Assembly: GCA_903813345.2 (NCBI GenBank)
Contig: CAIIXF020000003.1
Coordinates: 6,345,815-6,409,814, forward strand
Source: Owenia fusiformis
Lineage: Eukaryota > Annelida > Polychaeta > Sabellida > Oweniidae
Direction of reading: 5' to 3'
DNA length: 64,000 nucleotides
A model generated the notes under the pieces. That model did not search any database, was not told the origin of the DNA, and saw only the letters and a program-made list of their open reading frames with translations. The translations under genes were made by a program, and so were the position numbers. Below are positions 45,101 to 55,559 of this stretch, piece by piece (within the stretch, counting starts at the first letter, position 1; the number at the start of each line of letters is the position of its first letter).

Positions 45101-46970
45101 ATTGCATTTATGTAATTTCATGACAATTGTTGTGCTCAATTAAATTCTTTAGAAATAATACAATGGTTACCAGTAAAAGAGGATATAATTGACCATGTGT
45201 TTTAAAGATTTTTGCTACTGACCTTGGTGCAAATGATATCGGAGACTTCCTAGGTCTTTGCAAGGGGCCTACAGCACTGACGAGGCCTGATGGGATAAAC
45301 TTGGGCACCTTGAGGGGCACAGATGATGTAGGCGTCTCCCCATAATGCTTTTCCTTCCAATGCTTGTTTAGAGATTTTCTCCATTTGTAGACATTTCCGC
45401 AGTTAGAACATGAGTAGCGAATACCCTCTAGCGTATTAATCTGGGTGTATTTTGCCGGATCTACTTCTTGGCGGATGATTCTACTACGTGGTTTGACCAT
45501 TTCCAGGAATTTACCCTCATTGTAATGTTCATTGTGTGCCTGTTCTACTACATGGGGTGTTCTTGATGGGGTCACGAAGGGTCCTGAATCTTGCGTATTG
45601 TCTGAAACATTCTCAAATTCACAAATAGGTGGGCCTAAAGACTGTGGTGAAGGAACGGTTTCATCATCCTCTTCTTCATAAGCCCTCGCTTCAGATTCAG
45701 GGCGCTCCTGAGTTTCCTCAATAGCCTCTTTTTCATTTTCTTTCGCACAATCATGAGTGGCAAGAACGTTTCTGTCTTTAGTCGCAAAATCACAAAACTC
45801 ACATTCATATATTTCAAAGTCCTGATGCTCTTGCGTTTGGTGCTCCATATAATCAGTATAATGTACTGTGCTAAAATCACAACTCTGACAAGTATATTTG
45901 CGTGATTCAATCCCTGAGGTAGCGCCAGTTGAGGCGTGACTAGACTCTGCTACGTGCTCATCAATAACAAGAGCATCATCTTCAAAGGTGTCATCCAGTT
46001 TAGACTCATTGTTCCCTTCCTCCATCATGATGTCTTCTTCATTGGTTGGAGGCATTTTGCTGTCTGGAATATCAAGAACATTGTTATCCATTATTAACAG
46101 AACAATCCTTTAAATAATTCCGTGGTTACTGACGTCCTCCTGGACTAAAATCTCTAAACCTTAAAAATCTTTTTAGGTCTTTGATTAACTGTGTTTCGTT
46201 GTTCTAGCCTGCATTGTTACATCTCTGTATTAGATACTAAATAGATAATTACATGATGGCCTGACTACACACTCAATGGCAGTTCATTAGATTTTAATTT
46301 ATCAACATTTAATAATGATAAATGAATTCATTTTTGTATCAACCAATTGCAATCGTGATTTGCTATCCAGCCATTCAGGAACAGAGGAACAGTATGCCAT
46401 TGCTCTTAAATGAACCCTGAAGCAATATTGGCAAACTTGGACATGTAGCTGAATGTATTTGGAAACCAAATGGAAAACGTTAACATTTTCAGGGAATCTA
46501 GGGTTATCTCATGGGGATTTTAATATTTCAAATTCATCGCAATGAAAAGTAAGAATCAATGTAAGAAAACCATAAACAAAGAACTATAGAAAGTATAACA
46601 CAAAATCAATGCTAAAAAGCACAAATCAATCAAACATTTATATATTCAGTATTTGAGATTTTTTGTGAGGGTCAAACTTACCTTCTTCAGATCTTTGCAT
46701 CTCTCTGCCAACTCTCGATGAGATGCTACTTCTGCTGTTTCGAATATGTGACTTCCTGTGGCGGGCAAACTCAATATTAGACAATGTTAAAAAATCGCAA
46801 TCTTCACACTCGTACTGTGACGTCACAATCTCTTTATGGGCATTAAGCTGATGATGAGAGAACTCTTTACCGTCTGTGGTTGTGTACTTGCAGACGCGGC
46901 ACATACGTATCCGACCTCTATCACGGTGCTCTGACTCACTGATTGGTTCCAATGATCCAGAATCTCCCAT
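34547..46970 (-). CDS. Giant C2H2 zinc-finger protein (~2458 residues, ~39 fingers)
   Basis: Nine coding exons (46970-46682, 46063-45223, 44267-44180, 41905-40703, 40441-40278, 40012-39882, 39700-39575, 39286-36331, 36125-34547) join in phase to 7377 bases including the stop. The fingers mostly come in pairs: a CxxCPY-type finger, then a CDYS-type finger with RLNLLYQH in its helix. Linkers are not TGEKP. An N-terminal acidic/Ser region, PLDLTKK (a CtBP-binding motif, 41794-41815) and IKKEP (a SUMO consensus) suggest a repressor. Start: the acceptor exon has an in-frame TAA 30 bases upstream of this ATG, so upstream exons are untranslated. Invertebrate proteins like this are often labelled REST-like or ZNF462-like. 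The length is near ZNF462's, but I do not assign orthology. Confidence 0.92.
36240..36307. repeat. Short tandem duplication in an intron
   Basis: AGTAATGAAGTTAAAATATG with ATTTAAT follows itself within about 33 bases, between the last two zinc-finger coding exons. Confidence 0.7.
36331..39286 (-). CDS. Zinc-finger gene, main 2956-bp exon
   Basis: The acceptor is TTCTATTTCAG/CATAC and the donor GATACAG/GTATTG, phase 1 to phase 2. It encodes 17 fingers plus the first residues of one completed in the next exon. Most are organised as CPY/CDYS pairs; the second members repeat RLNLLYQH or a close variant. A Gln/Ser/Pro stretch opens the exon, and acidic linkers separate the pairs. Confidence 0.93.
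39575..39700 (-). CDS. Zinc-finger gene, linker exon
   Basis: The acceptor is TTGTTCTTACAG/GGGG and the donor CAGCCTG/GTGAGT, phase 1 on both sides. It encodes 42 residues without fingers (GGTIKDVIDTTKQKDRS, then a Pro/Ser/Thr tail). Because it is symmetric, it could be skipped without a frameshift. Confidence 0.8.
39882..40012 (-). CDS. Zinc-finger gene, exon with KWKWDVVKH finger
   Basis: The acceptor is ATATTTGCAG/AGCAAG and the donor GCGGAG/GTGAGA. It finishes one finger (RARWPSEITQHMKNH) and adds CPRCTYKSKWKWDVVKHLKR ending in Cys, a C2HC variant. The WPxE and KWKWD helices echo the pair in exon 40703-41905, showing an internal duplication of the pair. Confidence 0.85.
40278..40441 (-). 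CDS. Zinc-finger gene, exon with half a finger
   Basis: The acceptor is TATACATTGTAG/ATGAAG and the donor AATACAG/GTATAG, phase 0 to phase 2. A Gly/Ser/Pro segment leads to YKCTVCEYR, the Cys half of a finger whose His half is in the next exon. Confidence 0.82.
40703..41905 (-). CDS. Zinc-finger gene, 401-codon exon with PLDLT motif
   Basis: The acceptor is TTTCATTTCACAG/GGAGG and the donor AATCAG/GTAAGT, phase 0 on both sides. It contains PLDLTKK (CtBP-type), PIDFSSK and IKKEP near its start. Five fingers follow: CPKCPY, CVECQK, CTKCDYMARWPTELQKH, CMVCGSSYKWKWDLVKH and CDLCQF. The ATG at 41929 is intronic and not a start. Confidence 0.92.
42998..43045 (-). CDS. Candidate 48-bp cassette exon of the zinc-finger gene
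   Basis: The acceptor is GATATTCCTTGCAG/GGTG and the donor ACAT/GTGTAAG. The 16 codons GDGAYTNATLIDLHIH are open, and the exon is phase 0 on both sides, exactly what the flanking junction needs. The donor is not ideal; using the overlapping GTAAGC would add 2 bases and shift the frame. Confidence 0.35.
43163..43210 (-). CDS. Candidate alternative first coding exon of the zinc-finger gene
   Basis: ATG at 43210 opens MNNKHLNQPTLDNISQ, ending at TCCCAG/GTACATG in phase 0, so it joins in frame to 42998-43045 or 41905. No phase-0 acceptor precedes it, so an alternative start fits better than a cassette. It would give an isoform lacking the first five fingers. Confidence 0.35.
44180..44267 (-). 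CDS. Zinc-finger gene, 88-bp exon
   Basis: The acceptor is TTGATTTTCAG/ACTTCC and the donor AATGCAG/GTATGA, phase 2 to phase 0. It encodes a Ser/Thr/Pro linker (LPSQSPSARSTPTDIYRR). Confidence 0.82.
44859..44882. repeat. 24-base perfect palindrome
   Basis: TCTGTGTAAA and TTTACACAGA flank TATG within an intron. It could form a hairpin or bind a symmetric factor; no function is evident. Confidence 0.5.
45223..46063 (-). CDS. Zinc-finger gene, second coding exon
   Basis: The acceptor is GATATTCCAG/ACAGCAAAATG and the donor GCACCAAG/GTCAGT, phase 1 to phase 2. It has a long acidic region, fingers CQSCDFSTVHYTDYMEH and CEFCDF (degenerate), then CSNCGNVYKWRKSLNKHWKE. Reading upstream into the intron from 46063 only extends the frame by chance. 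Confidence 0.9.
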
Positions 46971-47015
46971 AATGCATCACCAGAATTATAGGGTTCTTTA
47001 AATGGTCATCATCCA
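46682..47015 (-). CDS. Zinc-finger gene, first coding exon
   Basis: The acceptor is TTTATGTTTTTCAG/TGGATG and the donor GAAGAAG/GTAAGT. Coding starts at the ATG at 46970 (MGDSGSLEPISESEHRD). It has two fingers: CRVCKYTTTDGKEFSHHQ and CEDCDFLTLSNIEFARH. The acceptor and in-frame TAA upstream show that earlier exons are untranslated. Confidence 0.88.
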
Positions 47016-49728
47016 CTGAAAAACATAAATATGACTTTTTAATAAAAGTTAATATTGTAAGTACAATGCATTTTAATAAAAGCCATTACTCAAAGAACAA
47101 AACATTTTTATTATTATAAAAGTGCAGTTTTATGTTGAAAACAAGATTAAATTTGCATTATGCAGAATTGAACAGGACTGACTTTAAAATAGAAACAATT
47201 TTAAAATCATACTCATAATATATGTAGATTGTAGAATTACTTTTGAATCTCAATGACAGAATAAACCCAGTAAATAATGAAAACTTCAAAGCTGGTTAAA
47301 AAAGGCGGACACCTTTTATAAACACACTTGAAACAATAGTGACAGAGAATGATGTATACTCGATAGAATTTCAAGTCACTTGTAACAGATTGTCGAGTCA
47401 ATCACAGACTGCGAGATTTGCATAAGTGCTTCCCTATTAACATAAATCTCGCAATTCAACTATTCAATAAAACATAAAATATTTCCTCACTCTTATAGTT
47501 CTTATCAAATTAATGTTTAGACGAAACAGAAAGTCGAAATAACTTTTTAACGATTCCAAAAATAACGTTTAATTTTTAGCTTAAATTGCTAATATGATTA
47601 CAAGATTATACTCTACCAAGTAATAGTTTTAATGCATTTGTTTCAAAATACTGTCAAAACATTTTAGGGAAAGATGGCACTCTGAATATTTAACCCATAA
47701 TGCAATGCAAGTTTCAGCAGACGGAACGATATGAGCTGAAAGTGAGCAAGTGTTACTGACTTGTAGAGTGATTTATCATGCAAATCAGATACAATGCCCT
47801 CACAAATTATAAAATCAATCATAGTTCCACCTAATTGGTAAAATGAAACAAACATAAAAATGCACACAAACTGCATACATACTCAAATCAAACATCACAC
47901 AAAGAACATAGTTATAAACATGTCAATTCTGTTATATGAAAAAATATTTCTGATCAAAGTATAGAATTATAGCTCTGATGATGGGAATGATTGTTGATCA
48001 GGCCACGATGATTGAATTAATTAAAACTTGGGGCAATATTGAGAGGAAAAGCTCCAGGCCTGCTTGACAATATTCCTCATTAAAATTATTAATTTGATAT
48101 TCCAAAGGAATGGTCATTTATCTAATTGTCCTATGTATTGTTATGTAATCAATTTGTAATTGCATTCAATAAGTGAAAGTTATGATCATGGTAACAGTTA
48201 AAACCTGATTGTTTGGAACACTTTCACTTGCATTCATTAAATTCCAAAGTTTAATTGCGACCTTTTGAGATGTCCCCCATATTCTTGTCAGGTAATTTAT
48301 CAGGTAGAATGAGGAAGATGTGAACATGAAGAGATAAACACTAGCACTACCAGACTAACCCTTCCTTAGTTTCCACTACGTTTCCCCAATATGCATCAGG
48401 TTATATTTGTTCTATGATACTTTAAGTGCCTCCGTTATAGCACATATCAAACAGTCCTGATAAGGAACAAAATATTCAAGTACTATCAACAAAAAATCAT
48501 TAAGAATTTCATATTCATTTACAAGTGGCTTTCAGGTATAAAAGAGGTCAACTATGTGTTTAAAACAAAAGGATGGTAATTAAAACGTCACATTTTCTCG
48601 TATAACTCTACCATTTGGTGAGACTGGAGTCGTTAACTACATTCCCCTCAACTTAGAGATTTCAAGTCATGTGTTGGAATTCAAGATTTTTTATATGAAT
48701 GACTGATTCCTTTTGATGCGTCTCACAGAAGATATTTTTTATTCTGAAATGTAAGAGTCTATCTGACAAATGTTCTATGTATTAAATGTCTCAAATGCCA
48801 CGCTAGAATTTATTCCCCGTTCTGGCCCAGTAGGGATACTGAAAGCATCAGAGAAGATCTGTCATCTACCCACAAAAAAGTACAATCTTCGTAAAACATT
48901 TAACCACGGATAAGTCCCTATCATGAAAAATTACACCGAAAAACAGTGAAAATTAGTCAGTGTGTAAAAGCAAATGAAAGCGAAAAGATTAAAGTTGCTT
49001 TTTTGAAATGCTACCATTCTCTGTTTTTTGTAGAGATACTACCTAAAGAACAGTCATTAATAGCATGACCTTATGCTGGGACTAGAGAGCCATAAAGGTT
49101 GATATATGAGAACTGTCCCATTGCTATAGAAGACCCTTAACACACATTTTTACTGACTACTCTCAAATTCAAAAATAAACTTATAAAAAATTCCTCCCAA
49201 CGATAAAAATGAATTATTATATTCCATTACAGTAAAATTCTGAAAACGCAAAATTAGTTTTACATTTCTTGTTATAGAACTGTAGGAATGGAACCTTATA
49301 CATATTTACCAATTACCTATTAATTATACGATTTTAGAATAATATCGTTTTGAAATTGATATTAAATATCACCTAAGGTTTAAAAGTAGTTGTGTGAGAT
49401 CAGCGATAATCTATGATTCACCATCCTACGGCACCAATAAAAGAATATGGTCGTCACCATAAATTACAAACCTACATTTTAGAAGTCTCGATTTTAATAA
49501 AATCAAGAATTTATAATGATGCCATCATAAGAAATAATTTATAACAGAAAATTTTAGGTACCACCTAAAATAAACTTAACCTTATCGTTGTTATCTCAGC
49601 TCTTTTAAAACAGCTGTGATTCTAACATTAACTAGTTTTTTCATTAATGTCTCTAAATGATTTTTTTTAATTTGAAGAAAGATAATATGTAATAAACTTA
49701 TTTTAATTGCCCATGTATCTTCACTCAC
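47016..49728. other. Intron in the 5' untranslated part of the zinc-finger gene
   Basis: No coding exon was seen. A POU-type octamer (ATTTGCATAA) lies near 47415, and AAATCTCGC at 47444 partly mirrors GCGAGATTT at 47410. Near 48.0 kb, CAATATTGAGAGG...GACAATATTCCTC is a weak inverted pair. Confidence 0.4.
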
Positions 49729-49815
49729 CCTTAGGAGCCATGTTCTAGGGGTCCCAACTCGATGATGTTCACGTATGTCCTCAGACTGAACTCTATTTAC
49801 CCCGAACTTGGCTAT
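49729..49815 (-). promoter_or_regulatory. Alternative TATA promoter and first exon of the zinc-finger gene
   Basis: TATAAAAG on the minus strand (49848-49841) is followed after about 30 bases by a leader and a strong donor CCTAAGG/GTGAGTG (exon edge 49729). An ATG in the leader (49754) opens a short upstream frame that does not continue into the main one. Confidence 0.5.
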
Positions 49816-49849
49816 TGACGATATTTAACTTTTGCCGTCTCTTTTATAC

Positions 49850-52085
49850 TGTTATACAGAACAAAAGATCTGATTAAAATTTGAAACACCATTTTTCAAA
49901 TCTCGTTAATTGAGACATTAAGTGAATCAACAGTCTAGGAGCTTTAATGTCTCTAATTGCTTGCTTCCTTTTTTCTATTTTAGTCAAAAAGTCTTCTAAA
50001 TCTTTAAGTCAACAATATTCAAGAGATATACCCCCTCATTAGTGGAACATATAAGTCAGGGCAAATCTTTCACAATATTTAAAGAGGAATCTAAATTCAG
50101 GTTTGGCAAAAATGATGATTTTTACAACTCGGGCTAAGATTCAAGTACACAAAAGAGGTAGATCCCTCCACCTGCTATATAAACAAACCCCTCGTGAAAA
50201 ACATCATATTTCTTTCACGAATTACACCAAAAAGAGAGGAATTACAGTGAAAATAAATGTACCATCTTAATGCTCATATTCTAAATTGTAAGAAAATCCA
50301 AGATTTTCAATCACTTCTTCCAATATTTTATGAGAAAATCGCAAAAAATGTGCGATAGGTAAAAAGCCATCTGCAAGAAAGTGGCTCTTACGTGTGATTG
50401 TAAGGACAAGAACTCTTTAAAAGCATTAAAGAACCTGGGGAGTGTGTAAGAAAAATGTAATGTTGCACGTTTAAGGAATTAAAACACAAAATCTTAGCAA
50501 TCAAAATTCACCATGAATCAAATGGAATAAAATGTCATATCTTGCTCAAAGGCTTTGAATAAATGCGCCTTGAACTTAAACTCAGCGACTTTTTTCTAAT
50601 ATTAGCTACCTTATCATTTGACGACCCTTTGTTCTTAAATGCTACAACTAACTTAAACATGAATTGTAATTTATGTCACTGGTCGATGCCATTAACAGTG
50701 CCGTTTCACTGAACACCGTTACAATGAGCTGATAATAAACGAGATGATTGGGAAAAATTGTTCACTGATAGCCGTTGTGTAAATACTGTAAACAAACAAA
50801 CATAATGACAATCCCATATTTCTCTGCGTTAGACTGGTATGCAACTGCTATTCTAGCAATCAAATTAAATGTCAGACTGTTGTACTTATTTCATGACTTT
50901 TTCTTACTAACCTGGAATTTCAATCGAATTTGGAATAATTCTCTTTTTACCATATTCCTTGCATATTCCCTTTACCTAGTTAATTACATTTTAAAAGGTG
51001 ATATGGTAGTTACGTTTAGAATTCATTTATACACTTGAATAGAAAGTGTTTACAGATTATTCATTTCAAAAAGTGTTCACCATAGCTCCACAAGTAAGTG
51101 TTCACCTGACAAATTACATATGAGGTAAGTGTTCGCTATAAATAATTGTTCATTATAGAACATATATTAGCATTCACTTATTTATTCTGGATATGAAATG
51201 CTAGCTAATTACCCTTAATTACCTTGTAAAAGTAGGTTAAATAAGTAGCCACAAAGGGCAACATCTGAGGACTCAAATACACATAAACCCCATTAAGTCT
51301 ACAAAAACCAACAAAAAGAATTGAAAAATCTGAAACAAATTCTGCAATTTGTTCAATGTTTTAATTTAGATTCCCTGTGTAGATCTAGTAGAAATCATCT
51401 CTATTGTTCATTTCTATTGTAGTTTTATACAAATTACAATAATGAGTACTTTGAAAATGTTCTTGCAAAGTACGTAGTTTCAGTGATTCTGCAAAAGTAA
51501 TCATGTATTATAACATCTGGTAGCCAAGGTTACGAGTCAGTAGAAAATTAGAGGACGATGGTTGTCGCTCAGGTGCCACATGAACATACTGTGTACAATA
51601 TTTCAATAAGATGCATTTAATGATACAAGAGCGATGGTGTCGTTAACTTATCATCAAAAATACATCCAAACTATCTAATAATAACCATGAGAAATGAATA
51701 TAACAAAAATCTTAGACAAAATATGTGAAACTAACATTTTTAAAATAGACTACCATTTTAAGAAGATCACAATTCCCCCTACTTGTCCCTTGTGTTCAGT
51801 CAAATGAAGAGCTAAATGTTTTAATATTGATAGCTATATAATTATCCGTTTTCTAGTTATCTTGCATATAAAGTCCAGACATTTTTTGGAAGATATTGTT
51901 TTTCTAATTAACCATATTGTATTAAATAAACAAAAGAATAAATGAATGCTGTATTCCTGAATAAGATCAACAAAAATTTTAAAAACAATGACTTTATTTT
52001 CAAAGAACAAATATTCTTTGAAGTGTTTTTTTTTCAAAAATGAAATTCTTCGAGCAAATAAAATGAAAAGTAATGAGCCACTCAC
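49850..52085. other. Gene-free stretch upstream of the zinc-finger gene
   Basis: AT-rich, with no coding exon that I can support. Around 51040-51130, GTGTTCACC/GTGTTCACCTGAC words recur two to three times. Confidence 0.4.
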
Positions 52086-52121
52086 CCGCTGGTACCTGGC
52101 GATCCTTTCTCAAGACTCATA
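52086..52121 (-). promoter_or_regulatory. Candidate alternative first exon (donor at 52086)
   Basis: ACCAGCGG/GTGAGTG is a strong donor preceded by an ATG-initiated leader (MSLEKGSPGTS). Joined to 47015 it stops at once, so it would be untranslated. The transcription start is unknown. Confidence 0.3.
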
Positions 52122-54226
52122 TTTTATTCTGAGTTCTTATCGTGTGTTTATTTTTTGAAGAGAATTCCAAACTTTGGACTTCAACTTAACTAGATTCTTA
52201 AAGCAGGGACATGTCTCCATAAAATTCTACTAAAATCTCAAGAGTCCAGATTGATTATTGATTCGAGCGTATAACGACTTGGCCTTTTTATTAGGTCTTT
52301 TATATCTTGGCACATGGCTTTTTAGCAATTATTCTCTGAGAAGTTGGGGTGTCACTATTGAAATAGGCATAAATTACGGCACTTGTGTCTAATTATTAAC
52401 TTTCACATGCTATTGCGGGTGTGAACTAATAAGCTCTTTTTAGCATGTATTTCTCTACATAAACCCAAGGGGTGGCATGAACAATTTGAACAATTAAAAG
52501 ACATGACATATTTTAGTTACTTGTTCACTTATTCCAAAAAAATCAATTCGAAGAAAAAAACATAAATAAGCTGCAAAGTCAATATTAAGATGTTATTGTT
52601 TTTCTCAAGTCTACAAGATATCTCAATGACGTTGGAATACTTAGTGAAAGTAAAATTCGAAGTAATTCTTCAACAAAACAAACAAACAAACAAACGTAAC
52701 CCCTAAGAGGGTGAATTTTGATCAACGCAACTCTCGTCAATGAAGAATATTTCAAGAAAATCTCCTTGTATGACCTGATATCTGTTTTTAAGGTAATAGG
52801 GTTGAATTCCTTGATTTTGCCTCTTTTCTCTTGTGTCCTCTCTTAACTATAATCGAGGTCAAGTGAGACATTGATAATAGTGTCTATAAGAATAGAAATT
52901 CTACTTATAGATATTGGCCTGCTTGATAAATATAAATCGCTAAAATATATGATTCTTTTGATTTTATTTATCATTTACAATAGATTATCTCTTATTTTAT
53001 CAATTGTATACACCTGGGATGGCATAAAGATATATTAATAAACTTTCTCAAGAAAATATTCTACCTGTTGCTGTTATAAGATAACGTTCAATAAGAAATA
53101 TCCTAGTATGGCAATCCTTACCAAATAAGGAAGTTGATCTTTAGAGAATACCAAGAAAGAACAATACAAAATATTAAAATATCACATTTCAGATAAAACA
53201 GACATTGACGAATTAGTTTCTGGTAATATAATGAAGTTCTCCTACCTTTTATTTTCACCTGTTACCATTGTGGTCAACATGTGGTTCTCCCCATTAACTG
53301 GTTAATGTCTATTGTCTCGTAATTAATTACAATTAAAAATGGATTTGTTCTGAATTGTTACTGAGCTCCGAATTCTGAATGAAAAATGGTTCCTTATTGT
53401 TTTCTGTAAAACTGGCATTCAGTGCATCAATAGAAATTAATATTTGATTCGATCATTGTGCCTTCAATTGATTTCATTCCTGCTAAGGATGCCTCTGGTT
53501 CAACAATGCCAATTCAGAATGATGCCAATTTTAGAGCAATGATGCAAATGTTATATTGATATGCCCATGTAAGAATGATGCCACGGTTGCAGAGTGGCCT
53601 CCTAGCAGTGCTCCATACATCACTGTCTGCAGCAGCAAGAATAATGGCTGCCACTTGTGTGTTCACCTGACATTTATGCATCAAACCCTTGCAGACGACA
53701 AAGCAGACGATATGTAATATTACTCCAATTTTGGTCATATCTTTTAAAAATTCGAAAGAACTGTGTTGTTTTCTTGCATTTTTGTTTGAATTAGCTCAAG
53801 AACTTGTCGCCCAAATATAAAATTCCTTGCTAATTCTTGGTATTTCATGTAATTCATGTAAAAAGAGGCCAAGAAAATTGACATTAATGATAATAAAGCT
53901 GATTGGCCTCTGAGACAAGCTAGCAGGTGTAATTGCTTTATACATGTAGCACATTCATAGTTTCATTTGCAAACCACTCTTGGATCTTGCTGCTTCGATA
54001 ATTAGAACAATTGTTCAATATTTTAAATATAGGGGAAGAATATTAGATAATTGAACAGGGAAGGTAATATGGCAATCCTAAATGCATCAACTCTGGTCAC
54101 CTAACAACTCCTTATTGGGGAGGGGGTGTTCTCTATGTCCCCTCCTTATATGTTCCCCTCATCCATCCATCTCATCCAAGATTTGGTGAGATTATGTTTT
54201 TGATAAATACAATGGAAGTGACTCAC

Positions 54227-54277
54227 CTGATTAACAATCACTGTACCATCATTTCCTAGTTTATAGTTTGAAATCAT
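54227..54277 (-). promoter_or_regulatory. Candidate alternative first exon (donor at 54227)
   Basis: AATCAG/GTGAGT follows an ATG frame, MISNYKLGNDGTVIVNQ. Joining to 47015 gives WMMTI and then a stop, so it would be an upstream frame in an untranslated exon. Confidence 0.3.
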
Positions 54278-55319
54278 GATCACATCTTCCAAGAAATAAC
54301 TCACAACAAAGAGGAATAGAATGAAAGAGAAGTTACTGAAACAATGCCTAGAACTACTGACTTATCTGATTAGATCTTTGATACCAATGAACACCACATC
54401 AAGAAAGTCGTAATTTCTAATCCAAATGATAAGATAAAGAAAGGGTTTGCAAAGAATTCCTAAAACATATATGAAGTTAATACACCAAGTCGTAGAGAAA
54501 TGCAAGAAAATCAGATGATTCATACAAATTTTTGTGAGAAAATGTCGAAAAATAATTTGCAGACGGACATCTTTTACACAAGAAGATATGGTATTAGACA
54601 GATAGTTGTATTGAGAACTGATATCTTCACAAAGACTTGTTATCTATATTATAGAATAATGCTTATCATACACACTTATAATTAAACTTTCTTTTGTTCT
54701 TCTTTATTACCAACCATTTCTCTCTAAAATTTGAATGAAGTGTCTAATTTTCTCACATTTCCATAGAATTCAAAATGTTGACTTCATGCCTGTTTTCTTC
54801 ATTCCTTGCTAAATTCACTGATTGTAACTCTATTTCGCATTTTAAAATGTGACCAAAATGATATTTATAGCTCAGGCAGTTATCAGAGACAGTCTGCTTC
54901 AACAAGTTTCTTTTCTCAGAGACCAATCTTAAGACCAGTATCAGTATTCTGCAACAGGTGGTTTAGAATACACCATCTTTCTCAGACGTAAAGACTCAAT
55001 TTTCATTCTTATTTCACAAATATCTCTCAAAAATTTGAATAAAATGCCTGATTTTTTGGAATTTATATATACTTTAGAGTGTCTATTTCATGCCTGGCTA
55101 TTCTATTTTTGATAATTCCACTCCATTTAAGGTGATTTTGAATTAAGGACAAGATCATTATGAATATTCATTTTTTGGTTTAGAAATGTAATATCAAACA
55201 CCTTCATGTTAATATCCTGTTGTTCACATATTTCATACCCTTTGCATTCGTTCGACTTCATTTCTTAAAAGAGAGCTCCGTCTTCACTCTTTCAAACTAA
55301 AATAAACCTGTGAACTCAC

Positions 55320-55387
55320 CGCGCCAATCAGTGCTCGTCGGCCAAATTTGACCGACGTTCTATATATGGTCATTCCTTCTGACGTCA
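55320..55387 (-). promoter_or_regulatory. CRE/TATA/CCAAT promoter with a strong donor
   Basis: On the minus strand a full CRE TGACGTCA (55387-55380) precedes CATATATA (55368-55361). A short exon ends GGCGCG/GTGAGT (edge 55320). Further CCAAT/ATTGG boxes (near 55325, 55409 and 55455) and raised CpG density through 55.56 kb mark a promoter region, the most GC-rich stretch of the 47-64 kb interval. It probably serves the zinc-finger gene; a divergent plus-strand transcript is possible. Confidence 0.6.
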
Positions 55388-55559
55388 TCGTTAAGCCCGG
55401 AATTGACCAATGAAAATTCACAATTTATTTTGGCGCGTGTTTCTTCAAGCTCGCTGATTGGTGGAAGAAAGGTCAGCGCGTAAGTCAGAAGTGATTTATT
55501 ACCCGAACTGTCATCGGCACCCGTCGTGGGGGCGGGGCTTCTAAACTGTAATATGGTTT

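Noticed and set aside
34547-46970. Naming the zinc-finger gene REST, hunchback or ZNF462
   Set aside because: C2H2 fingers align promiscuously. Only length and general style point to ZNF462, and no diagnostic non-finger block was recognised.
53514-53738. Minus-strand 74-codon frame with a hydrophobic start
   Set aside because: No flanking splice sites or recognisable domain; length is within chance for this region.
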